Positions 16,113 to 24,928 of a DNA stretch of 64,000 nucleotides are shown piece by piece. Below the pieces are notes generated by a model. The model saw nothing but the letters and a program-made list of their open reading frames with translations. It searched no databases and was not told where the DNA came from. Both the position numbers and the translations under genes were made by a program. The stretch spans positions 1 to 64,000 of the forward strand of contig NZ_CP092334.1 in the NCBI RefSeq assembly GCF_018595685.2, read 5' to 3'. Every line of letters begins with the position of its first letter. Position 1 is the stretch's first letter. Origin of the DNA: Flavihumibacter rivuli. Lineage in GTDB: Bacteria > Bacteroidota > Bacteroidia > Chitinophagales > Chitinophagaceae.

Positions 16113-17285
16113 TTAAATGGTTACTGATGAGGAATGGGTTGCGGCCACAAGAGCTAGTGCGGTATCGATGTCGCTGATCAGGTCGCTGGCGTCTTCCAGA
16201 CCAACACTGAGTCGGATCAGGCTGTCGGACACCCCGGCTGCTTTCCTTCTCCATTCATCGATGGATTTATGGGTCATGCTGGCCGGATGGCTTACCAGGC
16301 TTTTCACTCCGCCAAGACTTTCTGCCAGGTGGAAGAAACGGGTGGCAGTAACAAAGGCCGTCGCGGCTTCAATAGTATCTGTCTTCAATGAAAAGGAAAC
16401 CACACCGCCAAAGTCTTCCTGCTGTGCCTTTGCGGTTGCATGATTCGGATGGCTGGATAAACCGGGGTAATAAACTTTGTCAACCAGCGGGTGTTGCGCA
16501 AGGAAACCGGCAATTGACGCTGCATTCCTGCAATGTTGTTTGATGCGGAGGTGTAAGGTCTCCAATCCCCTGATCAGCAGGAAGCTGTCGAAAGGGGAAA
16601 GGACTGCGCCACAGGCATTCTGGTAGAACTTGACCTGGCTGCCCAGTTCCTTTGTTTTGGTGACCACCAGTCCTGCTATCACATCCGAATGCCCGCCAAT
16701 GTATTTGGTTCCGCTATGCACGACGATGTCCGCACCCAGGTCGAGCGGTTTTTGTAAGGCCGGGGAAGCAAAAGTATTGTCCACGCAAAGCAGGATGTTA
16801 TTTTCCTTTGCCAGTGCGGCTATAGCCTTGATGTCGCTGATCTTCAGGGTGGGGTTGGTTGGGGTTTCCAGCCAAATAAGACGGGTGGAATCCTGTATTG
16901 CAGCTGCAATGGCATCGAGATCACTGGTATCCACATATGAAACACTGATCCCGAACTTTTTGTACACCTTGTCAAATAAGCGGAAAGCACCACCATAGAT
17001 ATCGTCAACCGCAATGATGTGATCACCGCTTTCCAATAGCTTGATCACTGCATCAATGGCTGCCAGCCCGCTGGAGAATGCCGCGCCGGTTGCGCCATTT
17101 TCCAGTTCGGCAACGATCTGTTCAAGGGTTGCCCTGGTGGGGTTGTTTGTCCTGCTGTAATCATACCCCTTGTTCACGCCTGGGGCTTCCTGCACAAAAG
17201 TGCTGGTCTGGTAAATGGGCACTGCAATGGCGCCGGTTTGTGCATCAACTGGGATGCTGTGTAAGAGTTGTGTTGTCGCTTGCAT
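16113..17285 (-). CDS. metB: Trans-sulfuration PLP enzyme (cystathionine gamma-synthase-like)
   Basis: A 390-residue enzyme of the Cys/Met metabolism PLP-dependent family. The PLP lysine is Lys194 in HSGTKYIGGHSD. YSRTNNPTR and ETPTNPTLKISDI near residue 150 are characteristic, and the C-terminal SLGGVKSLVSHPASMTH is conserved. Its size favours cystathionine gamma-synthase or lyase over the longer O-acetylhomoserine sulfhydrylases. The SAM riboswitch upstream and the hom gene downstream argue for a methionine-biosynthetic role, so a homoserine-ester-using synthase is preferred. The exact sulfur donor is not determinable by eye. Confidence 0.82.
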   Translation of the reverse strand: MQATTQLLHSIPVDAQTGAIAVPIYQTSTFVQEAPGVNKGYDYSRTNNPTRATLEQIVAELENGATGAAFSSGLAAIDAVIKLLESGDHIIAVDDIYGGAFRLFDKVYKKFGISVSYVDTSDLDAIAAAIQDSTRLIWLETPTNPTLKISDIKAIAALAKENNILLCVDNTFASPALQKPLDLGADIVVHSGTKYIGGHSDVIAGLVVTKTKELGSQVKFYQNACGAVLSPFDSFLLIRGLETLHLRIKQHCRNAASIAGFLAQHPLVDKVYYPGLSSHPNHATAKAQQEDFGGVVSFSLKTDTIEAATAFVTATRFFHLAESLGGVKSLVSHPASMTHKSIDEWRRKAAGVSDSLIRLSVGLEDASDLISDIDTALALVAATHSSSVTI

Positions 17286-17359
17286 GTTAAACAGTTTTGT
17301 TCGTTGAAAAACAGGTTGTCAGCGACACCACTTACCAAGGATCAGGATCGGAAGGGCAT

Positions 17360-17394
17360 AAAAAAAGCTCTTCCGATAAATCATCAGAAGAGCT
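17360..17394 (-). terminator. Riboswitch-controlled terminator before metB
   Basis: Read on the minus strand, AGCTCTTC and GAAGAGCT arms (17394-17387 and 17373-17366) form an 8-bp stem followed by a seven-base T tract (17366-17360). It lies between the SAM riboswitch aptamer and the metB start codon and is the likely expression platform: SAM binding would favour this terminator. Confidence 0.85.
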
Positions 17395-17432
17395 CTATGA
17401 AAATTTTTGATATTCAGAAGCTATTCATCAGA

Positions 17433-17539
17433 CTTATCTTCCCCTTTAGGGGATGGATTTGGCACCTTACTTCTTACCATGGTAAGAAACAGGTTGTCAA
17501 GGCGTCATCGGGCCATTTCCCTCAGCCTTTCTTGATAAG
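17433..17539 (-). ncRNA. SAM-I (S-box) riboswitch
   Basis: On the minus strand the P1 helix is CTTATC (17539-17534) with GATAAG (17438-17433). Inside are the S-box consensus blocks in order: AAGAAAGGCTGAGGGAAATG, GGCCCGATGACGCC, a P3 helix built on TTCTTACCATGGTAAGAA, AAGGTGCCAAATCC, and a P4 hairpin CCCCTAAAGGGG. It binds S-adenosylmethionine and shuts off the downstream operon, here metB and hom. The assignment rests on the conserved core order and the pairing, both visible. Confidence 0.93.
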
Positions 17540-17560
17540 CGATGCGTTAAAGAACTGGTG

Positions 17561-17568
17561 CAAAGATA
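17561..17568 (-). promoter_or_regulatory. -7 element of the metB-hom riboswitch transcript
   Basis: TATCTTTG on the minus strand matches TAnnTTTG and lies 22 nt before the riboswitch P1 helix. No TTG is found 19 nt further upstream, so the -33 element is weak. Confidence 0.5.
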
Positions 17569-17629
17569 ACAGCAGGGAATTAAATGAGCTAATTTTTTTT
17601 CCTAACTGTTGTTAGCCAAACCGCTATGG

Positions 17630-18304
17630 CTATTGTTCCCCGGCTTCTTTCTTGGCCTCGGCCTTCATTTTTTCGTTGGCATAGATCAGGAATTCTACCC
17701 TCCGGTTCTTGGCCATATTTTCTTCTGTATCATTGGGGTATTTGGGCAGGTTTTCCCCGTGTGCCACCAGCTTTAACCTTTCCGGGGCTACATTCTGCGT
17801 CTTCAACTGGTCTACCACGGCCTGGGCCCTTCTTGCCGATAATTTCATGTTATAGGCAGAGTCTCCTTTGGAGTCGGTATGGCCCTGCACTTCAATATTC
17901 GTGTCCGGGTATTTCACCAAAATAGTGGCCAGTTTGTTCAACTCGTCCTTGGCTTCTTTAGAGAGTGCTGATTTATCAAAGCCAAAAAGGATGGCGTTGT
18001 TGAATTCCACTTCTATCCCCTCTTCATGCCTTTCCACTTTTGCGCCGGGAATGGTTTGCTCAATCTCTTTTGCCTGTTGGTCCATCTTCTTGCCGATCAG
18101 GGTTCCGGCAGTTCCCCCAACGGCTGCACCAATCAGGGCGCCCAGGCCGGCTTTACCGAAAAGGGAACCAATAGCTAGACCGACTGCTGCACCGCCCGCG
18201 GTTCCTACTGCGGCTCCTTTCTGTGTTTTATTCATCGATTCACATCCGGCCAGTAACAATGCCGCTGCTGCCAATCCAAATACGGGTCTGCTGATACTTT
18301 TCAT
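17630..18304 (-). CDS. OmpA-family outer-membrane lipoprotein with glycine zipper (YiaD-like)
   Basis: The 224-residue protein has a signal peptide ending in the lipobox LLAG-Cys21. A glycine-zipper segment follows (GAAVGTAGGAAVGLAIGSLF and the next repeat, about 30-72). The C-terminal OmpA-like peptidoglycan-binding domain (about 100-215) includes FGFDKSAL, VQGHTDSKGDSAYN, LSARRAQAVVDQL and NRRVEFLI. It should be anchored in the outer membrane and grip the cell wall, stabilising the envelope. A lysine/glutamate-rich tail ends the protein. It has its own consensus promoter and appears monocistronic. Confidence 0.88.
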   Translation of the reverse strand: MKSISRPVFGLAAAALLLAGCESMNKTQKGAAVGTAGGAAVGLAIGSLFGKAGLGALIGAAVGGTAGTLIGKKMDQQAKEIEQTIPGAKVERHEEGIEVEFNNAILFGFDKSALSKEAKDELNKLATILVKYPDTNIEVQGHTDSKGDSAYNMKLSARRAQAVVDQLKTQNVAPERLKLVAHGENLPKYPNDTEENMAKNRRVEFLIYANEKMKAEAKKEAGEQ

Positions 18305-18350
18305 TTCTAAGGATTTATTGATTAATGGTAATAGAATTCAATAGACATTA

Positions 18351-18380
18351 CAAAAATATTTAATTCAATAATGCCGTCAA
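18351..18380 (-). promoter_or_regulatory. Bacteroidota-type promoter of the OmpA lipoprotein
   Basis: On the minus strand, TTG (18380-18378) and TATTTTTG (18358-18351) are separated by exactly 19 nt. Transcription would begin near 18346, leaving a leader of about 40 nt. Confidence 0.78.
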
Positions 18381-18429
18381 AATCTACTATCCCGGCATCA
18401 TTTTCAACCAAAGGCGGACGGGCTTGTTT

Positions 18430-18437
18430 TATCTTTG
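18430..18437 (+). promoter_or_regulatory. -7 element before uvrA
   Basis: TATCTTTG matches TAnnTTTG and ends 10 nt before the uvrA ATG, predicting a leader of only about 5 nt. No TTG at the expected -33 position. Confidence 0.5.
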
Positions 18438-18447
18438 AACGGCAATT

Positions 18448-21309
18448 ATGAAAAGAAGACCCAAAGATCAGGAACTAAGCGAAGAAAGCATCAATGTTTT
18501 TGGTGCGCGTGAACACAACCTGAAGAATATTGATATCCATATTCCCAAGAATAAATTAGTGGTATTTACGGGCGTAAGTGGCAGCGGTAAATCCTCCCTT
18601 GCTTTCGATACCATATATAACGAAGGCCAGCGTCGGTACATGGAGAGTTTTAGTGCCTATGCCCGGCAATTCATCGGTGATATGGAACGGCCTGATGTAG
18701 ACAAGATCACCGGGCTGTCCCCTGTTATTTCCATTGAACAAAAGACGACAAATAAGAACCCCCGTTCAACTGTTGGTACCATTACCGAAGTATATGATTT
18801 CCTCCGGCTGCTTTTTGCAAGGGCAGGGGAAGCCTATAGCTACAATACCGGTAAGAAGATGACCAAGTTCAGTGAGGAAGAGATCGTAGAGAATATCTAC
18901 CATAAATACAAAGGGAAAAAGATAAGTATCCTGGCCCCTTTGATAAGGGGACGTAAGGGCCATTACCGCGAATTGTTTGAAGATGTCCGCAAGAAAGGAT
19001 ACCTGAAGGTACGTGTGGATGGTGAGATCAAGGACCTGGTACCAAAGATGCAGGTGGACCGATACAAGATCCACGATATTGAAGTAGTGGTGGACAGGAT
19101 GGCTGTTTCGGAAGACATGCGCCTCAGGTTAAGCCAGAGTGTGCAAAAGTCCCTGCAGGTAGGGAAGGACCTGATGTTCCTGCATCTACAGGATACGGAT
19201 AAGGTGGTACAATACAGTAAGCAGTTGATGTGTGAGGATACGGGCATCAGTTATGAAGAGCCTTCGCCCAATAGCTTCTCCTTTAACTCTCCCTATGGTG
19301 CCTGCCCAACCTGTAAGGGCCTTGGCACAGTGTACCAGGTAAGCATGGAACAGGTGATACCTGATTGGTCGCTAAGTATCAAGGAAGGTGCCATTGCTCC
19401 TTTGGGTGAAGAAAGGGATGCATATGTGTTCCGGCAAGTGCAGCAGGTTGCCAAAAAGTATAAAATCGATTTGAAGAAGCCGGTCAAGGAATTGTCGACT
19501 GCTGCGTTGAATGTAATTCTCTATGGAAATGAAGCAGGCAATAACGAAGAGATCATCGATTTTGACGAGTTCGATTCCGGTGCAAGGGTATATGCGGAAG
19601 AATTTGAAGGAGTGATCCCCCAACTGAGAAGGTGGTTTGCCGGCAGCAGCACTTCCGAGGCCATACGCGAATGGGCGGAAGGCTTTATGGAATTGACCAC
19701 CTGTTCCACCTGTAATGGGGCGAGGTTGAGAAAGGAGAGCTTGTGGTTCAGGATAGATGGGCGAAATATTTCTGAGTTGAGCGAGTTGAACCTCGATCAG
19801 TTGATGACCTGGTTCACTGGAATCGAAAAGCGGCTGTCCGATCGCCAGAATGTGATCAGTAAGGATATCCTGAAGGAGATAAGGGAACGCCTTCAATTCC
19901 TGCTGGATGTTGGCCTGACCTACCTTACGCTGAACCGTTCTTCCAAAACCCTGAGTGGTGGTGAATCCCAACGCATCAGGCTGGCTACCCAGATCGGTTC
20001 CCAGTTGCAGGGCATCACCTATGTGTTGGATGAGCCCAGTATCGGTCTTCACCAGCGCGATAACCACAGGTTGATCACGGCCCTTCAAAACCTTAGGGAT
20101 ATCGGCAACAGTGTACTGGTGGTGGAGCATGACAAGGATATCATGATGGCAGCTGATCACCTGGTGGATATTGGTCCTCGAGCGGGTAAGCATGGGGGTG
20201 AGATCGTTGCCCAGGGAACACCGCAGGATGTATTGGCATTTGGGTCCGATACGGCCAAATACCTGAGTGGGGAAAAAAGGATAGCTGTTCCCGAAGAACG
20301 AAGAAAGGGCACGGGAAAATTCCTTGAACTGAAGGGTGCCAAAGGAAATAACCTCAAGAATGTTAGTGTGAAATTTCCCCTGGGAAAATTGATACTGGTA
20401 ACTGGGGTAAGTGGGAGTGGTAAGTCCACCCTCATCAATGAGACGCTTTACCCGATCCTGAGCAGGCATTGCTACGACTCTAAACAGAAGCCGATGGACT
20501 ATGCTTCTGTCAAAGGCCTTGAACATATTGATAAAGTGATCGAGATTGACCAGTCGCCCATTGGCAGGACACCCCGGAGTAATCCGGCTACCTACTGTGG
20601 ATTCTTTACAGAGATCCGCCAACTCTTTGCAGCGGTTCCCGAAGCAAAGATCCGCGGCTATAGTGCCGGGCGTTTTTCCTTTAATGTCAAGGGCGGACGC
20701 TGCGATCTCTGCGAGGGTGGTGGTATGCGCGTGATCGAGATGAACTTCCTCCCCGATGTTTATGTGCATTGTGAAAAATGTAATGGCAAGCGGTACAACC
20801 GCGAAACCCTGGAGATAAGGTACAAGGGGAAGTCGATCAGCGATGTGCTCGATATGACAGTTGATGAAGCCGTTGAGTTTTTCCAGGCTGTTCCTTATCT
20901 GTACCGTAAGATCAAAGTGCTGCAGGAAGTGGGATTAGGTTATATCACACTCGGACAATCAGCGGTTACCCTCAGCGGTGGTGAAGCGCAACGCGTGAAG
21001 TTGGCGACCGAGTTGTCGAAAAGGGATACCGGGAAGACCTTCTACATCCTTGATGAACCTACTACCGGGCTTCATTTCCAGGATATCCAGAACCTGCTGG
21101 ATGTTTTGAACAAATTGGTGGAAAGGGGGAATACGGTTTTGGTCATTGAGCACAACCTGGATGTGATCAAGGTTGCCGACCATGTCATTGACCTGGGGCC
21201 TGAAGGGGGCGATGGTGGCGGAAGGATATTGTTTGAGGGAACCCCTGAAGCGATGGTAAAAGTGAAGGAGAGCCATACTGCCCGTTTCCTGAAAGAGGAA
21301 CTCAGGTAG
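18448..21309 (+). CDS. uvrA: UvrABC system protein A (excinuclease subunit A)
   Basis: UvrA recognises bulky DNA lesions as a dimer and loads UvrB for nucleotide excision repair. The 953-residue protein has two ABC ATPase modules with Walker A GVSGSGKS at 42-49 and again at 653-660. Each has an ABC signature (TLSGGESQRIRLA and TLSGGEAQRVKLA). Zinc modules are visible as CPTCKGLG and CSTCNGARL in the first half and CDLCEGGG with CEKCNGKRYN in the second. Length is as expected. It stands alone, and the RarA and ElaA genes nearby are on the other strand. Confidence 0.97.
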   Translation: MKRRPKDQELSEESINVFGAREHNLKNIDIHIPKNKLVVFTGVSGSGKSSLAFDTIYNEGQRRYMESFSAYARQFIGDMERPDVDKITGLSPVISIEQKTTNKNPRSTVGTITEVYDFLRLLFARAGEAYSYNTGKKMTKFSEEEIVENIYHKYKGKKISILAPLIRGRKGHYRELFEDVRKKGYLKVRVDGEIKDLVPKMQVDRYKIHDIEVVVDRMAVSEDMRLRLSQSVQKSLQVGKDLMFLHLQDTDKVVQYSKQLMCEDTGISYEEPSPNSFSFNSPYGACPTCKGLGTVYQVSMEQVIPDWSLSIKEGAIAPLGEERDAYVFRQVQQVAKKYKIDLKKPVKELSTAALNVILYGNEAGNNEEIIDFDEFDSGARVYAEEFEGVIPQLRRWFAGSSTSEAIREWAEGFMELTTCSTCNGARLRKESLWFRIDGRNISELSELNLDQLMTWFTGIEKRLSDRQNVISKDILKEIRERLQFLLDVGLTYLTLNRSSKTLSGGESQRIRLATQIGSQLQGITYVLDEPSIGLHQRDNHRLITALQNLRDIGNSVLVVEHDKDIMMAADHLVDIGPRAGKHGGEIVAQGTPQDVLAFGSDTAKYLSGEKRIAVPEERRKGTGKFLELKGAKGNNLKNVSVKFPLGKLILVTGVSGSGKSTLINETLYPILSRHCYDSKQKPMDYASVKGLEHIDKVIEIDQSPIGRTPRSNPATYCGFFTEIRQLFAAVPEAKIRGYSAGRFSFNVKGGRCDLCEGGGMRVIEMNFLPDVYVHCEKCNGKRYNRETLEIRYKGKSISDVLDMTVDEAVEFFQAVPYLYRKIKVLQEVGLGYITLGQSAVTLSGGEAQRVKLATELSKRDTGKTFYILDEPTTGLHFQDIQNLLDVLNKLVERGNTVLVIEHNLDVIKVADHVIDLGPEGGDGGGRILFEGTPEAMVKVKESHTARFLKEELR

Positions 21310-21314
21310 GATAA

Positions 21315-21357
21315 GGCTAAAAAACAAACCGCCGGCAATTGCTCATCGCCGGCGGTT
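21315..21357 (-). terminator. Minus-strand terminator between uvrA and the 132-aa gene
   Basis: AACCGCCGGC (21327-21336) pairs with GCCGGCGGTT (21348-21357). On the minus strand the hairpin is followed by TTTGTTTTTTAG, a good T tract. The plus side has none, so it mainly serves the gene at 21521, but it may also slow uvrA transcripts. Confidence 0.7.
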
Positions 21358-21520
21358 GAGGATACTGGATAGTCAGTCTTTTTCCAATAAGCAGTGGCAG
21401 TTCAATCAATAAAACCTTTTTTAAAGGGTAACTGATGATAGGGAACGGATCAGGTTTTGACAAACCGGATATATAGATTCTATTAATCTCCCTGCCGCTT
21501 ATTGGTTATGTCTTCATTCA

Positions 21521-21919
21521 TTAATGCACAGTAATTAATCCATCTTCAATCTTCTCATCATTGCTCATTACGGAGAACTGGTAGGATCCTTTTTCCAGTT
21601 GGGACAGGACAGTGGTTTCCCTGTTCCTTACCTGGCTTTGTTTGATCAGGCGCCCATCACAATTAAAGAGCAATAGTTGGTAGACCCTTCCTTCTGCACC
21701 ACTGGCGCTAAAGAAGATCACTTTATGGGAAGCATTTGGATAGATATTGACCTTGTATTTACTACTGCATGAATTTTTCTTAATGGTGATACTGTCTTTG
21801 TTGGTTTTCGCGGGCTTGCTTCCATTATCCAGATTAGCAAGGACGGGTGAGACATTGGTCAATGTCAGTCCTGCGATCAGGAGAAGGCAATAAGCCTTGT
21901 TTAGGGTTCGGGTTTTCAT
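21521..21919 (-). CDS. Small secreted protein resembling a T9SS type A sorting tail
   Basis: The 132-residue protein starts with a signal peptide (about 1-29, LLLIAGLTLTNVSPVLA). After a short polar linker comes a segment from about residue 54: YKVNIYPNASHKVIFFS, then YQLLLFNCDGRLIKQSQ, TTVLSQLEKGSYQFSVMSN and a final strand. This order is that of C-terminal type IX secretion sorting domains (YPNP, then D/N-x-x-G-R, then L-x-x-G-x-Y). No separate cargo domain exists. It could be a remnant of a larger secreted protein, or a stand-alone domain. Cysteines near 51 and 87 could form a disulfide. Exact function unknown. Confidence 0.7.
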   Translation of the reverse strand: MKTRTLNKAYCLLLIAGLTLTNVSPVLANLDNGSKPAKTNKDSITIKKNSCSSKYKVNIYPNASHKVIFFSASGAEGRVYQLLLFNCDGRLIKQSQVRNRETTVLSQLEKGSYQFSVMSNDEKIEDGLITVH

Positions 21920-21977
21920 TTCCTTAGGATTGGTTAGGAGGAAAGAAACGGGTACGGATTTTTTATAGGTTTAGGGT

Positions 21978-22943
21978 TTAGAAACGTAAGGTTGGGCACC
22001 TTGTTGAGTTATACCAATCGTTGCCTCTTCCAAGCCTGAAACTCAACTTAAAACCGAAGGAATAATAGGCGTCCATATTGGTCGAGGTTCCCCTTTTGTC
22101 ACCAGGACCAAAACCTGCACTTGCACTACTGCTCTGGTCGGTTTTGTTGGCCATCCTCCTGGCCAATTGGGCTTTTTGTGAACCCATTCCAAAATATTTG
22201 TCGAATAGGTTAGGGTCTATGTAAGTTGTACTGACATCATCAATGTAATCTGTAAAGGTCTTCCTGTGGATCACTTCCAAGGCAATAGAAAAGTTATCAC
22301 TCATGAAGTATTTAACACCCAGGCCCATTGGGATATTGATCTGCGTTAGTTTATAGGGCTTGCGGTCAGGGTACTCCTCGAAGCCTTGTCCCTCTGTACT
22401 CAGGTCTTTCAGGTTAACCCATTCGCCTGTTAACGGATCGGTTCCCTGTGGATTGAAATTGAATACGCCCACACCGATCAAACCATAGGGGCGCCACTTT
22501 TTGTAAGTGTCTTCCCTGTCATATTCCATGAATACTGTGGGATAAACTTCAGCTGCAACGAATGCTTCAAAAAGCCTGCTCCTGAAATCAGAGTTCCTGA
22601 ATTTCCTGGCTTCTTCCAATCCACCCTGCCCCTTGATGATCTCATCTTCTCCCTGCAGTTTGCCGATGTTCATGGCAAGCCTTATACCCAGCCATTGGGT
22701 TGGATTGGTGGTAATGTGACCGCCCAACATGAATGTGGTAAGCGGAATATTATTGTCTTTAAGGAATGTGGTGCCTCTTCCTTTATTGCCTCCAAGGTCG
22801 CCCAGAAAATTGGATGGGCCGAAGGTAATACCGGCTTCCGTGTTATTGAATAACCTGATCTGGCTGAATGAGACCTGTGTGAATGCCAAGGCAAGGAAGG
22901 ATAAGGCACATTTACGCAAAAGGATAGGTAAATGGTGTTTCAT
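21978..22943 (-). CDS. DUF6089-like outer-membrane beta-barrel protein
   Basis: A 321-residue protein with a signal peptide (cleavage after about residue 28, TQVSFSQ) and alternating hydrophobic strands. It begins EAGITFGPSNFLGDLGGNKG, then LGIRLAMNIGKLQG and WRPYGLIGVGVFNFNP, and ends with a terminal Phe strand. This is the arrangement of the DUF6089 barrels common in Bacteroidota. Expected location is the outer membrane; no pore or ligand can be named. A low-complexity SSSASAGFGPGDKRGTS loop occurs near residue 277. It precedes the small T9SS-tail-like gene by 58 nt on the same strand and may be co-transcribed. Confidence 0.78.
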   Translation of the reverse strand: MKHHLPILLRKCALSFLALAFTQVSFSQIRLFNNTEAGITFGPSNFLGDLGGNKGRGTTFLKDNNIPLTTFMLGGHITTNPTQWLGIRLAMNIGKLQGEDEIIKGQGGLEEARKFRNSDFRSRLFEAFVAAEVYPTVFMEYDREDTYKKWRPYGLIGVGVFNFNPQGTDPLTGEWVNLKDLSTEGQGFEEYPDRKPYKLTQINIPMGLGVKYFMSDNFSIALEVIHRKTFTDYIDDVSTTYIDPNLFDKYFGMGSQKAQLARRMANKTDQSSSASAGFGPGDKRGTSTNMDAYYSFGFKLSFRLGRGNDWYNSTRCPTLRF

Positions 22944-23086
22944 GAATATCAGATTTAGTTTTCGAACGGTTACCTGGATTGTGGAAATGCCATGGTGAGC
23001 ATTCTATCCATATTAACGACATGAAATATGGGTGTCGTATGGAATGGGAAAAGTTTTTTTGCCGTTCGTAAAACTACCTGATGAAA

Positions 23087-23539
23087 CTACGTGCCTGGCA
23101 TTCGCATCTCTACGTGTTCGATGCCATCTTCCAGGTAAATATCCCCTTCTGCGATAAAACCAAGGGAAGCGTAAAACTTTTTCAGGTAGAGTTGTGCGCC
23201 TATCCTGATGGGACCGTTCCCAAATAATTTCCTGCAGGCGCTAATGGATTCCAGCATGAGTTCCCTGCCTATTCCTGTTCCCCGCACTGCAGGTGAGCTG
23301 ACCACCCTTCCAATGGACATCTCTTCGTAAGAAAGCCCTGGGGGAAGCAGCCTGGTATAAGCGGCCAGTAATCCATCCTGCCAGCCCATGAGATGCCAGC
23401 TGGACTGGTCCTTGTTGTCCATGTCGAGGAAGACGCAATTTTGCTCCACCACAAATACTTCGCTCCTCAGTCTTAAAATTTGGTATAACTCTTCCGGGGT
23501 CAACTCCCCGAATTGCTTAAGTTGCCAGTTGGTCTTCAT
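23087..23539 (-). CDS. elaA: ElaA-family GNAT acetyltransferase
   Basis: A 150-residue GNAT protein matching the ElaA subgroup: the N-terminus ELYQILRLRSEVFVVEQNC is the family marker, followed by YTRLLPPG, the acetyl-CoA loop VSSPAVRGTGIGRELM and a C-terminal FYASLGFIAEGDIYLEDGIEHVEM. Its substrate is not established. It lies 73 nt after rarA on the same strand, possibly in one transcript, without a known functional tie. Confidence 0.88.
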   Translation of the reverse strand: MKTNWQLKQFGELTPEELYQILRLRSEVFVVEQNCVFLDMDNKDQSSWHLMGWQDGLLAAYTRLLPPGLSYEEMSIGRVVSSPAVRGTGIGRELMLESISACRKLFGNGPIRIGAQLYLKKFYASLGFIAEGDIYLEDGIEHVEMRMPGT

Positions 23540-23612
23540 GGTTGCTTCGATTGTCAGGTCTTTTGATTGCGGGCTTGGAATAATTTGTTTGTATAGCTAA
23601 GGCTATTTTGTT

Positions 23613-24875
23613 TCAATACCGGTATTTCTGTTGCCATCTTTCCCTCAGGAATTTCCGCATTTCCTCTTCCCTTGCATTTTTGCCTGGATCGTAGAACACA
23701 TGGCCGCTAAGGGAATCAGGAAGGAATTCCTGTTCCGCGAAATTGTTGGCATAATCATGGGAATATTTATAGCCCTGGCTATACCCCATTTCTTTCATCA
23801 GTTTGGTAGGGGCATTCCTGATATGCAAGGGAACGGGCAGGTCGCCTGTTGACCTTACCATGGCAAGCGCTTTGTCAATGGCAAGGTAAGATGCGTTGCT
23901 CTTTGGACTGGTAGCGAGGTAAATGGTGCATTGGGAGAGGATGATCCTGGCTTCGGGATTGCCGATCTTGCTTACTGCATCAAAGCTGGCATTTGCCAAT
24001 AGTAATGCATTGGGATTGGCATTGCCAATATCTTCGCTTGCAAGGATCACCAGCCGCCTCGCAATAAACTTAATGTCTTCCCCGCCTTCGATCATCCTTG
24101 CCAGCCAATAAACAGCGGCATTGGGGTCACTGCCCCTGATCGATTTGATAAAGGCGGAGATGATATCATAATGCTGTTCACCCTGCTTGTCATAGAGGGC
24201 TATCTTTTGCTGGGCAACCTTCATTACCCAATCATCGGTTATGACAACTGGTTGGTTGGCAGGTACAGCCTGTACGACCAGTTCAAACAAGTTCAGCAAC
24301 TTACGGGCATCCCCACCCGAGATCCTGATCAGGGCACCGTATTCCTTCAGCTCAATATTTTTTTCATGCAGCCAGCTGTCTTGCTCCATTGCCTGCCTTA
24401 GTAGTCCCACAAGACTGGATTCATCAAGGGCTTTCAGTACATAAACCTGGCACCTGCTCAGGAGGGCGCTGTTAACCTCAAAGGAGGGGTTCTCAGTAGT
24501 AGCGCCGATAAGGGTGATGGTGCCTTTTTCAACTGCTCCCAGTAAGGCATCCTGCTGGGCCTTATTGAACCGATGGATCTCATCAATGAAGAGAATGGCC
24601 TTATCCTGGTTCCTGGCAGTTTCTATCACCTCCCTCACTTCTTTTACTCCAGATGAAATGGCGCTCAGGGTGTAAAAGGGAACATTCAGGGTATGGGCAA
24701 TGATATTCGCGATGGTAGTCTTACCTACCCCGGGAGGACCCCAAAGGATCATGGAGGGTACCATTCCTTTCTCAATGGCATTGCGCAAAATACTTCCCTT
24801 ACCGGTAAGGTGGTCCTGACCGGTAAGCTCGTCGAGGGTTCTTGGCCTTAATCTTTCTGCAAGTGGTGATGCCAT
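23613..24875 (-). CDS. rarA: Replication-associated recombination protein A (RarA/MgsA)
   Basis: A 420-residue AAA+ ATPase related to clamp loaders, acting at stalled replication forks. Walker A GPPGVGKT is at 46-53 and Walker B with DEIH at 98-101. The N-terminal [20 protein letters not shown] is the family opening. The sensor region follows as [18 protein letters not shown], with the arginine finger. The C-terminal tetramerisation region ([19 protein letters not shown]) is complete. Confidence 0.95.
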   Translation of the reverse strand: MASPLAERLRPRTLDELTGQDHLTGKGSILRNAIEKGMVPSMILWGPPGVGKTTIANIIAHTLNVPFYTLSAISSGVKEVREVIETARNQDKAILFIDEIHRFNKAQQDALLGAVEKGTITLIGATTENPSFEVNSALLSRCQVYVLKALDESSLVGLLRQAMEQDSWLHEKNIELKEYGALIRISGGDARKLLNLFELVVQAVPANQPVVITDDWVMKVAQQKIALYDKQGEQHYDIISAFIKSIRGSDPNAAVYWLARMIEGGEDIKFIARRLVILASEDIGNANPNALLLANASFDAVSKIGNPEARIILSQCTIYLATSPKSNASYLAIDKALAMVRSTGDLPVPLHIRNAPTKLMKEMGYSQGYKYSHDYANNFAEQEFLPDSLSGHVFYDPGKNAREEEMRKFLRERWQQKYRY

Positions 24876-24895
24876 TTCCTGGATCTTTATCAGGA

Positions 24896-24903
24896 CAAAG
24901 CTA
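24896..24903 (-). promoter_or_regulatory. -7 element before rarA
   Basis: TAGCTTTG on the minus strand matches TAnnTTTG and ends 20 nt before the rarA ATG. No TTG at the ideal -33 distance. Confidence 0.45.
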
Positions 24904-24928
24904 ATGAATGCTGCACTAGTGTTTTAAG

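Noticed and set aside
17268..17615. 115-codon plus-strand open frame
   Set aside because: It is antisense to the SAM riboswitch, its terminator and the metB start, all well supported.
19372..20769. 465-codon open frame antisense to uvrA
   Set aside because: It is long only because of codon bias in uvrA. The sense strand has both ATPase modules and zinc fingers intact.
23008..23031. CCATATT/AATATGG hairpin upstream of the DUF6089-like gene
   Set aside because: The stem is only 7 bp, A+T-rich and without further signals, so it may be chance.
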